Assembly: GCA_963729165.1 (NCBI GenBank) | Contig: CAVSMM010000007.1 | Span: 62,001-126,000 of the forward strand | Length of the DNA: 64,000 nt | DNA from: JACCZX01 sp963729165 | Lineage (GTDB): Bacteria > Pseudomonadota > Gammaproteobacteria > Burkholderiales > Burkholderiaceae_F | Direction of reading: 5' to 3' | Shown here: positions 8,798 through 17,864 of the stretch, one piece after another | How positions within the stretch are numbered: position 1 is the first letter of the stretch | Layout of the letters: every line of letters starts with the position of its first letter | Notes under the pieces: generated by a model | What the model was told of the DNA's origin: nothing | The model's input: the letters and a program-made list of their open reading frames with translations, nothing else | Databases searched by the model: none | Program-made: the position numbers and the translations under genes

Positions 8798-10045
8798 ATG
8801 GCTCAGCACATTCACGTGCCCACCACCGGGCAAAAAATCACTGTTAACAAGGACTACACGCTTAACGTTCCCGATCAACCCATCCTGCCGTATATCGAAG
8901 GTGACGGTACAGGCATAGACATCACACCGGTGATGATCAAGGTGGTTGATGCAGCCGTTGCCAAAGCGTATGGCGGCAAGAAGAAGATCGCCTGGATGGA
9001 GGTGTTTGCGGGCGAGAAGTCGACCAAGGTGTATGGACCTGACGTCTGGCTGCCGGAAGAAACGCTTGATGTTCTGCGCGAGTACGTCGTTTCGATCAAG
9101 GGCCCGCTGACGACGCCGGTCGGCGGTGGCATTCGGTCGATCAATGTCGCGCTGCGCCAGGAACTCGACCTCTATGTCTGTCTGCGCCCAGTGCGTTACT
9201 TCAAGGGCGTGCCGAGCCCGTTGAAAGAGCCGGAGAAGACCGACATGGTGATCTTCCGCGAGAACTCCGAAGATATTTATGCCGGCATTGAGTACGAAGC
9301 GGAGAGTGACAAGGCGAAGAAGCTGATCGCGTTTTTGCAAAATGACATGGGAGTCAAAAAAATCCGCTTCCCGCTGACTTCCGGCATCGGTATCAAGCCG
9401 GTTTCAATCGAAGGCACCGAGCGTCTGGTACGCAGGGCGTTCCAGCATGCGATCAGCAACCGCCGCAAGAGCGTCACGCTGGTGCACAAAGGCAACATCA
9501 TGAAATACACCGAGGGCGCCTTCGCAAAATGGGGTTATGCGCTGGCGCAAAGGGAGTTTGGTGCGCAATTGCTCGACGGTGGACCGTGGATGACGATCAA
9601 GGCAGCGCATGGAGACATTGTCGTAAAAGACGTGATAGCCGATGCTTTTCTACAACAAATCCTGCTGCGACCGGCCGAATACGACGTCATTGCGACGATG
9701 AACCTGAACGGCGACTACGTATCGGATGCGCTGGCGGCACAAGTGGGCGGCATCGGCATCGCACCGGGCGCCAACATGTCGGATACGGTCGCGGTGTTCG
9801 AGGCCACGCACGGCACAGCACCGAAATACGCCGGCAAGGACTACGTGAACCCAGGCTCAGAAATCTTGTCTGCCGAGATGATGCTGCGGCATATGGGGTG
9901 GGGTGCGGCCGCCGACCTGATTATTAGCTCGATGGAAAAAGCAATCCTGAGCAAGAAAGTGACGTACGACTTCGCGCGCCAGATGCCAGGCGCGACGCAG
10001 GTCAGTTGCTCCGGCTTCGGCGACGTGATGATTGCGAATATGTAG
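8798..10045 (+). CDS. icd: NADP-dependent isocitrate dehydrogenase
   Basis: TCA-cycle enzyme that oxidatively decarboxylates isocitrate to 2-oxoglutarate. The 415-residue product matches the homodimeric E. coli-type enzyme throughout: PYIEGDGTGIDITP near residue 32, the substrate and phosphorylation segment FRENSEDIYAGIEYE near residue 155 (its Ser is the IDH-kinase target in enterics), LVHKGNIMKYTEGAF, and ATHGTAPKYAGKDYVNPGS near residue 340. The ATG at 8798 is preferred to a TTG three bases upstream because homologues start MAQ-like and GGAGA lies at a suitable distance. It is single-gene, flanked by divergent DUF192 and convergent cspA, with a bidirectional terminator after it. No frame errors. 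Confidence 0.97.
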   Translation: MAQHIHVPTTGQKITVNKDYTLNVPDQPILPYIEGDGTGIDITPVMIKVVDAAVAKAYGGKKKIAWMEVFAGEKSTKVYGPDVWLPEETLDVLREYVVSIKGPLTTPVGGGIRSINVALRQELDLYVCLRPVRYFKGVPSPLKEPEKTDMVIFRENSEDIYAGIEYEAESDKAKKLIAFLQNDMGVKKIRFPLTSGIGIKPVSIEGTERLVRRAFQHAISNRRKSVTLVHKGNIMKYTEGAFAKWGYALAQREFGAQLLDGGPWMTIKAAHGDIVVKDVIADAFLQQILLRPAEYDVIATMNLNGDYVSDALAAQVGGIGIAPGANMSDTVAVFEATHGTAPKYAGKDYVNPGSEILSAEMMLRHMGWGAAADLIISSMEKAILSKKVTYDFARQMPGATQVSCSGFGDVMIANM

Positions 10046-10076
10046 CGGCCGACAACGCCGCCACACGGATAAGAAA

Positions 10077-10103
10077 CAAAGCCCCGCCGCAGCGGGGCTT
10101 TTA
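10077..10103. terminator. Bidirectional terminator between icd and cspA
   Basis: AAGCCCCGC-CGCA-GCGGGGCTT forms a 9-bp stem with A residues before and T residues after, so it can end both the icd transcript and the convergent cspA transcript. Confidence 0.85.
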
Positions 10104-10113
10104 CAGCGGAAAC

Positions 10114-10317
10114 TTATCCGCCGGTAATGTTCGACGCCTGCTTGCCTTTTGGGCCTTGCACGACTTCAAAATTTACCTTCTGGCCTTCTTTGAGCGTCTT
10201 GAAGCCATTCATATTGATGGCCGAGAAGTGGGCAAATAAATCCTCACCCCCATCGTCCGGCGTAATAAAGCCGAACCCCTTGGCATCATTGAACCATTTA
10301 ACTGTTCCAGTCGACAT
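10114..10317 (-). CDS. CspA-family cold-shock protein
   Basis: Sixty-seven-residue single-strand nucleic-acid-binding protein (RNA chaperone). It is a complete cold-shock domain with the RNP1 motif KGFGFI and the RNP2-type segment DLFAHFSAI, starting MSTGTVKWFNDAKGFGFI. The ATG at 10317 is set by the family start; GAGGGGTGAGGG upstream is a good ribosome-binding site. It faces a long (about 480 bp) upstream region shared with clpS that could carry a structured cold-shock leader, but no leader was defined. Which csp paralogue this is cannot be told. Confidence 0.95.
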   Translation of the reverse strand: MSTGTVKWFNDAKGFGFITPDDGGEDLFAHFSAINMNGFKTLKEGQKVNFEVVQGPKGKQASNITGG

Positions 10318-10799
10318 TCCCTCACCCCTCCACGACAAAGACGAGGCGGTTACCCTCTCTGCGCTTGCGCGCACGTTGCGGTCCGCCCACCTGCCACCTC
10401 ACTCAACGACCTCGTTGGTGCTGTCGCGCCCTGGCAACAAACCGCCATTGGCGCCGACGCCGCGATTGTTCGAGTAATTCCGGCGGCGGTCAATAGCGCT
10501 GCGCACAACGTTTGACGGATGGTTTGGGCGTCTCGGCCGAAAGTATTTGTCCAAACTGTCATCGCAGAACGACTTGAATCGGTTAATGCTGACAGTAAGA
10601 GACGTCGAGATTGAAGAAGTCGCGGTGCGAACACATTTGATATGGCGTTTGAGAGTGTTCGCGAAAGCACGCGTGTTTTCCCTCGCCAATTCGACGTTTG
10701 TACATGGTTGAATAAACGGAATGCGTACCGATTTACCGTATGATTGGTACGCTATTTGTATCCCGTGTTGGATGGTCGATTTGCATAGAATGCGGCCAG
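10318..10799. other. Non-coding divergent region between cspA and clpS
   Basis: About 480 bases with no convincing gene. Open frames on the minus strand (for example 10399-10689 and 10350-10670) show no recognisable protein and mutually overlap. The region probably holds the cspA promoter and 5' leader and the clpS promoter. Confidence 0.6.
10723..10751. promoter_or_regulatory. Inverted repeat near the clpS promoter
   Basis: GCGTACC and GGTACGC form a perfect 7-bp inverted repeat with a 15-base spacer. A TATGAT hexamer (10739-10744), a good -10 candidate, lies between the arms. No -35 at proper spacing was found, so operator or promoter function is only a suggestion. Confidence 0.35.
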
Positions 10800-11104
10800 A
10801 TGAGTGAGCGGTCGGGCGAAGGCACCGTCGTCGAGAAGCAGACTTCTCGCGTCAAGCCACCGCCCATTTATCAAGTGGTTCTGTTGAACGATGACTACAC
10901 ACCGATGGAATTCGTGGTCGGAGTTCTGCAGAAGTTCTTCGGCAAAGGGAGAGAGCAAGCAACTCAGATCATGCTGAAGGTTCATCACGAAGGCCGCGGC
11001 GTGTGCGGCGTCTATCCGCGCGATATCGCAGCGACCAAGGTCGAGCAAGTCTGCAGTTATTCACGCCAGCATCAGCATCCGCTGCAGTGCGTGATGGAGG
11101 AAGC

Positions 11105-11108
<4 letters not shown>
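10800..11108 (+). CDS. clpS: ATP-dependent Clp protease adaptor ClpS
   Basis: Delivers N-degron substrates to ClpAP and modulates ClpA specificity. The 102-residue product has the ClpS core PPIYQVVLLNDDYTPMEFVV (about residues 21-40), GKGREQATQIMLKVHHEGRGVCG, and the C-terminal HPLQCVMEEA. The ATG at 10800 is chosen because it precedes a short, variable N-terminal extension typical of the family; the frame upstream has no matching sequence. The stop overlaps the clpA start by four bases (ATGA), so the pair is translationally coupled. Confidence 0.96.
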
Positions 11109-13411
<2,303 letters not shown>

Positions 13412-13497
13412 CGAGCGGCGCGGCGACAAGAAGAATAAGCTGATCAGAATGCTGTCGTAGCCGTCGGTTGACGGCGCGTTCGGATTGTCCCCACAAT

Positions 13498-13525
13498 GGC
13501 CCGCTTCTGCGGGCCGTTTTCTTTC
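13498..13525 (+). terminator. Terminator after clpA
   Basis: GGCCCGC-TTCT-GCGGGCC forms a 7-bp stem followed by GTTTTCTTTC, between clpA and the cytochrome gene. Confidence 0.75.
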
Positions 13526-13536
13526 ACGAGGGGACT

Positions 13537-13863
13537 ATGAAAACAAGAAACCTAGTGGCGTGCGCGCTTGTGCCGCTGTGGATGGTAGGTGCGGCGGTCG
13601 CGCAACAGCCGCCGGACGCCGATCTGCGCGCGGGCAGCGTGCTCGCTTCGAATTGCGCCAACTGCCATGGCACGCTGGGAACCGCTCAAGGCGCTATGCC
13701 GAGTCTTGCGGGTCAACAAAAAACCTACATCGTTGAGCAGATGCGCGCATTTCGGGACGGCAAGCGGCCGGCGACGATCATGCATCAGCTGGCCAAGGGC
13801 TACACCGATCAGCAGGTGGAGCTGATTGCCGATTTTTACTCGCGGCAGAAGCCGGCGCGCTAG
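13537..13863 (+). CDS. Periplasmic mono-haem c-type cytochrome, likely partner of the FccB flavoprotein
   Basis: Exported class I cytochrome c of 108 residues. The signal peptide is MKTRNLVACALVPLWMVGAAVAQ. One haem-attachment motif CANCH lies at residues 40-44, and a downstream Met (AMPSLAGQQ, or TIMHQLAKGY) can serve as sixth ligand. The start ATG at 13537 follows GAGGGGAC. The flavoprotein gene begins ten bases after the stop, so the two form an operon; by analogy with flavocytochrome c sulfide dehydrogenase this would be the electron-accepting subunit that passes electrons to the respiratory chain. It could also be a general soluble cytochrome; the pairing is inferred from position. Confidence 0.85.
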   Translation: MKTRNLVACALVPLWMVGAAVAQQPPDADLRAGSVLASNCANCHGTLGTAQGAMPSLAGQQKTYIVEQMRAFRDGKRPATIMHQLAKGYTDQQVELIADFYSRQKPAR

Positions 13864-13873
13864 GGAGACGACG

Positions 13874-15163
13874 ATGAACACACAAAAAATCACTCGGCGA
13901 GATACTTTGAAAGCATTGTCGGTAGGCGCGCTGGTGTCGAGCCTGTCCGCGTGCGCGACTTTGGGGCAGAAGAGCGTTGGCCGCGTGGTGGTCGTCGGCG
14001 GTGGCTATGGGGGCGCCACAGCGGCCAAGTATCTGCGGCTGTGGTCGGACGGCGCCATCGAAGTCACGTTGGTCGAACCGAACGAAGCATTCGTTTCGTG
14101 CCCGATGTCGAATCTGGTGCTCGGCGGCAGCAAGACTCTGGCGGACGTGACCGTCGCCTACTCGGGCCTAGACAAGCACGGCGTCAAGCGCGTACGCGAC
14201 ACCGCCGCTGCCATTGACGTCGACAAGAAACAAGTGCGGCTAGCGTCCGGAGGCACATTGCCGTACGACCGCATCGTCGTCTCGCCGGGCATTGAGTTGA
14301 TGTACGACCGGTTACAGGGATGGTCTGCGGCTGGCGAAGCAACGGTGCTGCACGCCTGGAGAGCGGGGCCGCAAACGGTTGCGCTGCGCAAACAATTGAC
14401 CGATATGAAGGATGGCGGCGTTGTTGTGATGAGCTTTCCGCTTGCGCCGTACCGGTGCCCGCCCGGACCGTATGAGCGTGCGTGCCAGATCGCCTGGTAC
14501 CTAAAGCAGTCGAAGCCAAAGAGCAAGCTGATCGTGCTTGACGCCAATCCGGACTACGTGTCCAAGAAGCCGCTGTTCTCGCGCGTGTTCGGCGAGGACT
14601 ACAAAGGCATTGTCGAGTACCGCATCTCTTCACCGGTCAATGAGATCGATCTGAAGTCGTCCACGCTGGTTACCGAAGTCGGCGACAAGGTGCGCGGCGA
14701 TGTCGTCAACTACATTCCACCGCAGCGTGCCGCCAACATTGCGCGCGACGCCGGCTTGATCACCGCCAACAATCGCTGGTGCGAAGTCAACTGGGCTTCA
14801 ATGGAGTCGATCAAGGTGCCTAACGTGCATGTGCTGGGAGACTCGACCTTGTCGGCGGCGGCGATGCCGAAGTCCGGCCATATGGCGAACCAGCACGGCA
14901 AGGCCGCGGCCGCAGCGATTGTCGAGCTGCTGAACGGCCGTCCGGTCGTGCCGCCGACGATGGCGAACACGTGCTACAGCTTCATCGACGATCGCAATGC
15001 CGTGCACGTCGACAGCGTGCATCGCTGGTCGCCGGACAAGAAGACGCTGGAGCCGGTGGCCGGCGCGGGCGGCATCTCATCGCAGGACCGCGCGTCGTGG
15101 GCGCTCGAAGGCGCGTACGCGCAAAGCTGGGCGACCACGATTTGGGCGGATATGCTGAGTTGA
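13874..15163 (+). CDS. fccB: Flavocytochrome c sulfide dehydrogenase-type flavoprotein (FccB-like)
   Basis: FAD-dependent periplasmic oxidoreductase of 429 residues predicted to oxidise sulfide and pass electrons to the adjacent cytochrome. The N-terminus has a twin-arginine signal (TRRDTLKALSVGALVSSLSAC) that also contains a lipobox-like LSAC at residue 28. The FAD-binding motif VVVVGGGYGGATAAKYL follows directly. Two conserved cysteine regions of the family, SCPMSNLVLGG and RCPPGPYERACQIAWY, supply candidate redox-active cysteines. The C-terminal part (LGDSTLSAAAMPKSGHMANQHG and NTCYSFI) matches sulfide dehydrogenase flavoproteins. The ATG at 13874 has GGGAGACG upstream. Related SQR enzymes are membrane-bound without a Tat signal, so FccB is preferred. 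Confidence 0.88.
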   Translation: MNTQKITRRDTLKALSVGALVSSLSACATLGQKSVGRVVVVGGGYGGATAAKYLRLWSDGAIEVTLVEPNEAFVSCPMSNLVLGGSKTLADVTVAYSGLDKHGVKRVRDTAAAIDVDKKQVRLASGGTLPYDRIVVSPGIELMYDRLQGWSAAGEATVLHAWRAGPQTVALRKQLTDMKDGGVVVMSFPLAPYRCPPGPYERACQIAWYLKQSKPKSKLIVLDANPDYVSKKPLFSRVFGEDYKGIVEYRISSPVNEIDLKSSTLVTEVGDKVRGDVVNYIPPQRAANIARDAGLITANNRWCEVNWASMESIKVPNVHVLGDSTLSAAAMPKSGHMANQHGKAAAAAIVELLNGRPVVPPTMANTCYSFIDDRNAVHVDSVHRWSPDKKTLEPVAGAGGISSQDRASWALEGAYAQSWATTIWADMLS

Positions 15164-15188
15164 GCGGCGCTGGCACGCCGCTCTTCGG

Positions 15189-15632
15189 TCACCGGCCGGT
15201 GCTGCCGAAGCCGCCTGCACCGCGCTCGCTCGTCGCGAAGTCTTCTACGACAGTGAGCTTTGCCTGCACGACCGGCACGATCACCAGCTGCGCGAGCCGT
15301 TCGAGCGGATTCAGCGTGAACGGTTCACGGCCGCGGTTCCAGGTCGAAACCATCAGCTCGCCCTGGTAATCGGAGTCGATCAACCCGACCAGATTGCCGA
15401 GCACGATGCCGTGCTTATGTCCGAGCCCCGAGCGCGGAAGGATCATCGCCGCGTAGCCGGCATCGGCAATGTGAATCGCCAGCCCGGTCTTTACCAAATG
15501 CGTTGCACCCGGCTCGATCCGCAGCGGCGCGTCAATGCACGCGCGCAGATCGAGTCCTGCCGCGCCAATGGTCGCGTACGCGGGCAATTGATCGCGCAAT
15601 CGCGCATCGAGAATCCGCACGTCGACGCGCAT
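15189..15632 (-). CDS. dut: Deoxyuridine 5'-triphosphate nucleotidohydrolase (dUTPase)
   Basis: Hydrolyses dUTP to dUMP and pyrophosphate, keeping uracil out of DNA and supplying dTMP synthesis. The 147-residue trimeric-type enzyme shows all five motifs: AAGLDLRAC, LPRSGLGHKHGI, GLIDSDYQGELMV, ERLAQLVIVPV, and C-terminal ERGAGGFGSTGR. The ATG at 15632 shares a base with the stop of the upstream small membrane protein gene. It ends the minus-strand run ribF-ileS-lspA-coaBC-(membrane protein)-dut, the usual betaproteobacterial order, and converges on fccB. Confidence 0.96.
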   Translation of the reverse strand: MRVDVRILDARLRDQLPAYATIGAAGLDLRACIDAPLRIEPGATHLVKTGLAIHIADAGYAAMILPRSGLGHKHGIVLGNLVGLIDSDYQGELMVSTWNRGREPFTLNPLERLAQLVIVPVVQAKLTVVEDFATSERGAGGFGSTGR

Positions 15633-16099
15633 TACTTTGCTTTAGCGGGCGGCGCTGCGAAGACTTTCGAAACCAATGCCTGTGTTTGCTTGGTTGGCTG
15701 CTGCGAAATTCGTCGTCGAGCTCGCTCGAACAATCGGGCGCCCCACACCATCAGGACGATGCCGATCAACAGTGGCACAAAGCTCGCCGATGCGACCAGC
15801 CAATAGAGCGCGAGGAATGCCCCGATCAAGATCGGCAGCATGGAAGCGAACAAGCCGACCAGTGAAGGTACGGCCACGACCTGCGCCAAGGTGGCTTGCA
15901 ATTGCGCAGCGCTGCGCAGATCGGCCGGCTTGCGGCCCGGAAAAAAGTGATCGGACTTATTCGCCCCACCCGCCGGCGTCTTGTCGAGCTGCGTCACCAG
16001 ATGCTGTGTGCTGCCGAGCAATCGCGCCGCCGACTCTTTCTGCAGTTGTTCAATGTAGGCGATAAAGTCGCCGTCCTTCGGCTCATGCGTGTCGATCAT
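15632..16099 (-). CDS. Hypothetical small membrane protein
   Basis: A 155-residue product without a family I recognise. The N-terminal 90 residues are polar; then come two adjacent hydrophobic stretches (VVAVPSLVGLFASMLPILIGAFLALYW and SFVPLLIGIVLMVWGARLF), likely a membrane hairpin, and a basic tail ending AAPPAKAK. It sits between coaBC and dut with only a one-base overlap to dut, so it is probably translated in the same operon. An intact frame and position in a conserved operon support it as a real gene. No function is proposed. Confidence 0.7.
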   Translation of the reverse strand: MIDTHEPKDGDFIAYIEQLQKESAARLLGSTQHLVTQLDKTPAGGANKSDHFFPGRKPADLRSAAQLQATLAQVVAVPSLVGLFASMLPILIGAFLALYWLVASASFVPLLIGIVLMVWGARLFERARRRISQQPTKQTQALVSKVFAAPPAKAK

Positions 16100-16117
16100 G
16101 TCGGCGTCGCCAGGCCG

Positions 16118-17363
16118 CTAACGGGTCGCGTGCTGCCGAACTGCAGCCGACGCGGTAAGAGCTGGAACTCCTGCCAGTCTCGTGGCGATTTCAGCAACCA
16201 ATCGCCGCGCCTGCTCGACTTTGTTGGCCGTCGGCAGCGCTGTAACACCGTCGGCGTCAATCAACGACAACTCGCTGCTGTCGGTGCCGAATACGTCCTG
16301 CGCCCGGTTGGCCACCATCAGGGGCACCTTCTTGTGGGTGAGCTTACGACGAGCGTTGTCGATCACATCATCGCTTTCGGCCGCGAAGCCGACACAGTAG
16401 GGCGCTGACGGCAGCGCGGCCACCGTCGCGAGGATGTCAGGATTCGGTCCGAATTGCAGCGTCGGCGGTGTCGCGCTCGCTCCCTTTTTGATCTTGCTTG
16501 CGCTCGGGTTGCTCACATGCCAGTCAGCCACTGCTGCAACAGAAATGAACACGTCGGTTGGCAGCTCGTGCATGACGGCGCTCATCATTTCGCGCGCCGT
16601 CGTGACGTCGATTCGCTTAACGCCGCGCGGCGTTGCCAATGCCGTCGGTCCGGCCACCAATGTCACTCGCGCGCCCGCATCGCGTGCAGCGCGCGCGATC
16701 GCGAACCCGGTCTTGCCCGACGATAAATTGGTCACCCCACGCACCGGATCGATCGGTTCGAACGTGGGTCCGGCTGTCAGCAGCACTTTCTTGCCTGCGA
16801 GCACCTTCGGTTGAAAGAATGAAATAACGTCATCCAGTAACTCGTGCGCTTCGAGCATGCGGCCAAGCCCCGTCTCGCCGCACGCTTGGGCGCCGCTGGC
16901 AGGCCCGCAAATAGTGATGCCATCCGCGCGCAACTGCGCAATGTTTCGCTGCGTTGCGGGGTTTTCCCACATCTCGACATTCATCGCGGGCGCAACGAGC
17001 AGCGGTGTGCGAATGCGATCGCGCGCAAGTGCAAGTGTCGTTAACAGGTCATCGGCCAACCCGTGCGCCAGCTTGGCCAGGAAATCCGCAGTCGCCGGCG
17101 CTACGATCACCGCATCGGCGTTGCGCGTCAGCTCGATGTGCGGCATCGCGTTGCCGGTGGAGCTTTTCCACTGATCTGTTTCGACCGGCTCGCCCGCTCA
17201 GCGCTTGCATGGTGATTGCGCTGACGAACTGCTGAGCGCCCGCGGTCATCACCACCTGAACGGTGGCGCCTTCATCCTGCAGGCGGCGGACCAGTTCACA
17301 CACTTTGTACGCGGCAATGCCGCCGGTCATGCCGACAACGAGGTGTTTTCCGCCGAGATGCAT
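16118..17363 (-). CDS. coaBC: Bifunctional CoA biosynthesis enzyme CoaBC, one frameshift
   Basis: Fused phosphopantothenoylcysteine decarboxylase (CoaC, N-terminal) and phosphopantothenate-cysteine ligase (CoaB, C-terminal), acting in coenzyme A synthesis. CoaC features: GMTGGIAAYKVCELVRRLQ, the catalytic-His region MPHIELTRNADAVIVAPATA, and PAMNVEMWENPATQ. CoaB begins near KKVLLTAGPTFEPIDPVRGVTN, with SSGKTGFAIARAA, and ends PLMVANRAQDVFGTD. One extra G near 17190 (between QALSGR and PVETDQWKSS) splits the frame; removing it gives about 414 residues, the normal size. The start ATG at 17363 immediately follows the lspA stop with no gap. Confidence 0.93.
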
Positions 17364-17864
17364 TTAACGCGCCCGACGCACGCGGCGCAGTTCGTCGACG
17401 ATCAACAGTGCAGCGCCGCCAACGATCGCGCTATCGGCCAGATTGAACGCCGGCCAGTGCCAGCCGCCCCAGTGAAAATCAAGGAAGTCGATGACGTGAC
17501 CGTAGGCAATGCGATCGATCACGTTGCCCACCGCGCCGCCGAGAATCATCGCAAGTGCGAGGGCAAATAACCGCTGGTGACCGTGGCGCGCGAGCAGATA
17601 AAGAATAAACGCCGACGCCGCCAACGCGACCGCTATCAAGAACCCCTCCTGCCAGCCCGACGCAGAGGCCAGAAACGAAAACGCAGCGCCCTTGTTGTAG
17701 GTCAGAACGAGATTGAAAAAGCTCGTGACAGGGAGCACTTCGCCGAATTCGAATCGGCGCTCGATCGTGATCTTCGTTAGCTGATCGATAAGGATGATGC
17801 CGACCGCAAGCCCGACCCACGGCAGCAAACGCTGCGGCCAGGTGGGTTGCTTGACGAACGACAT
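17364..17864 (-). CDS. lspA: Lipoprotein signal peptidase (signal peptidase II)
   Basis: Inner-membrane aspartyl protease that removes signal peptides from prolipoproteins. The 166-residue product has four membrane segments and both catalytic regions: FNLVLTYNKGAAFSFL, VIDRIAYGHVIDFLDFHW with the first Asp, and FNLADSAIVGGAALLI with the second. The ATG at 17864 overlaps the inferred ileS stop by one base (TGATG). In the sequence as written the upstream ileS frame reads straight into lspA, producing an apparent fusion; this is due to a frameshift in ileS and not a real fused enzyme. Confidence 0.95.
   Translation of the reverse strand: MSFVKQPTWPQRLLPWVGLAVGIILIDQLTKITIERRFEFGEVLPVTSFFNLVLTYNKGAAFSFLASASGWQEGFLIAVALAASAFILYLLARHGHQRLFALALAMILGGAVGNVIDRIAYGHVIDFLDFHWGGWHWPAFNLADSAIVGGAALLIVDELRRVRRAR

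Noticed and set aside
10399..10689. Minus-strand frame of 96 codons upstream of cspA
   Set aside because: Unusual composition, no recognisable domain, and it overlaps another equally long frame; more likely leader or promoter sequence.
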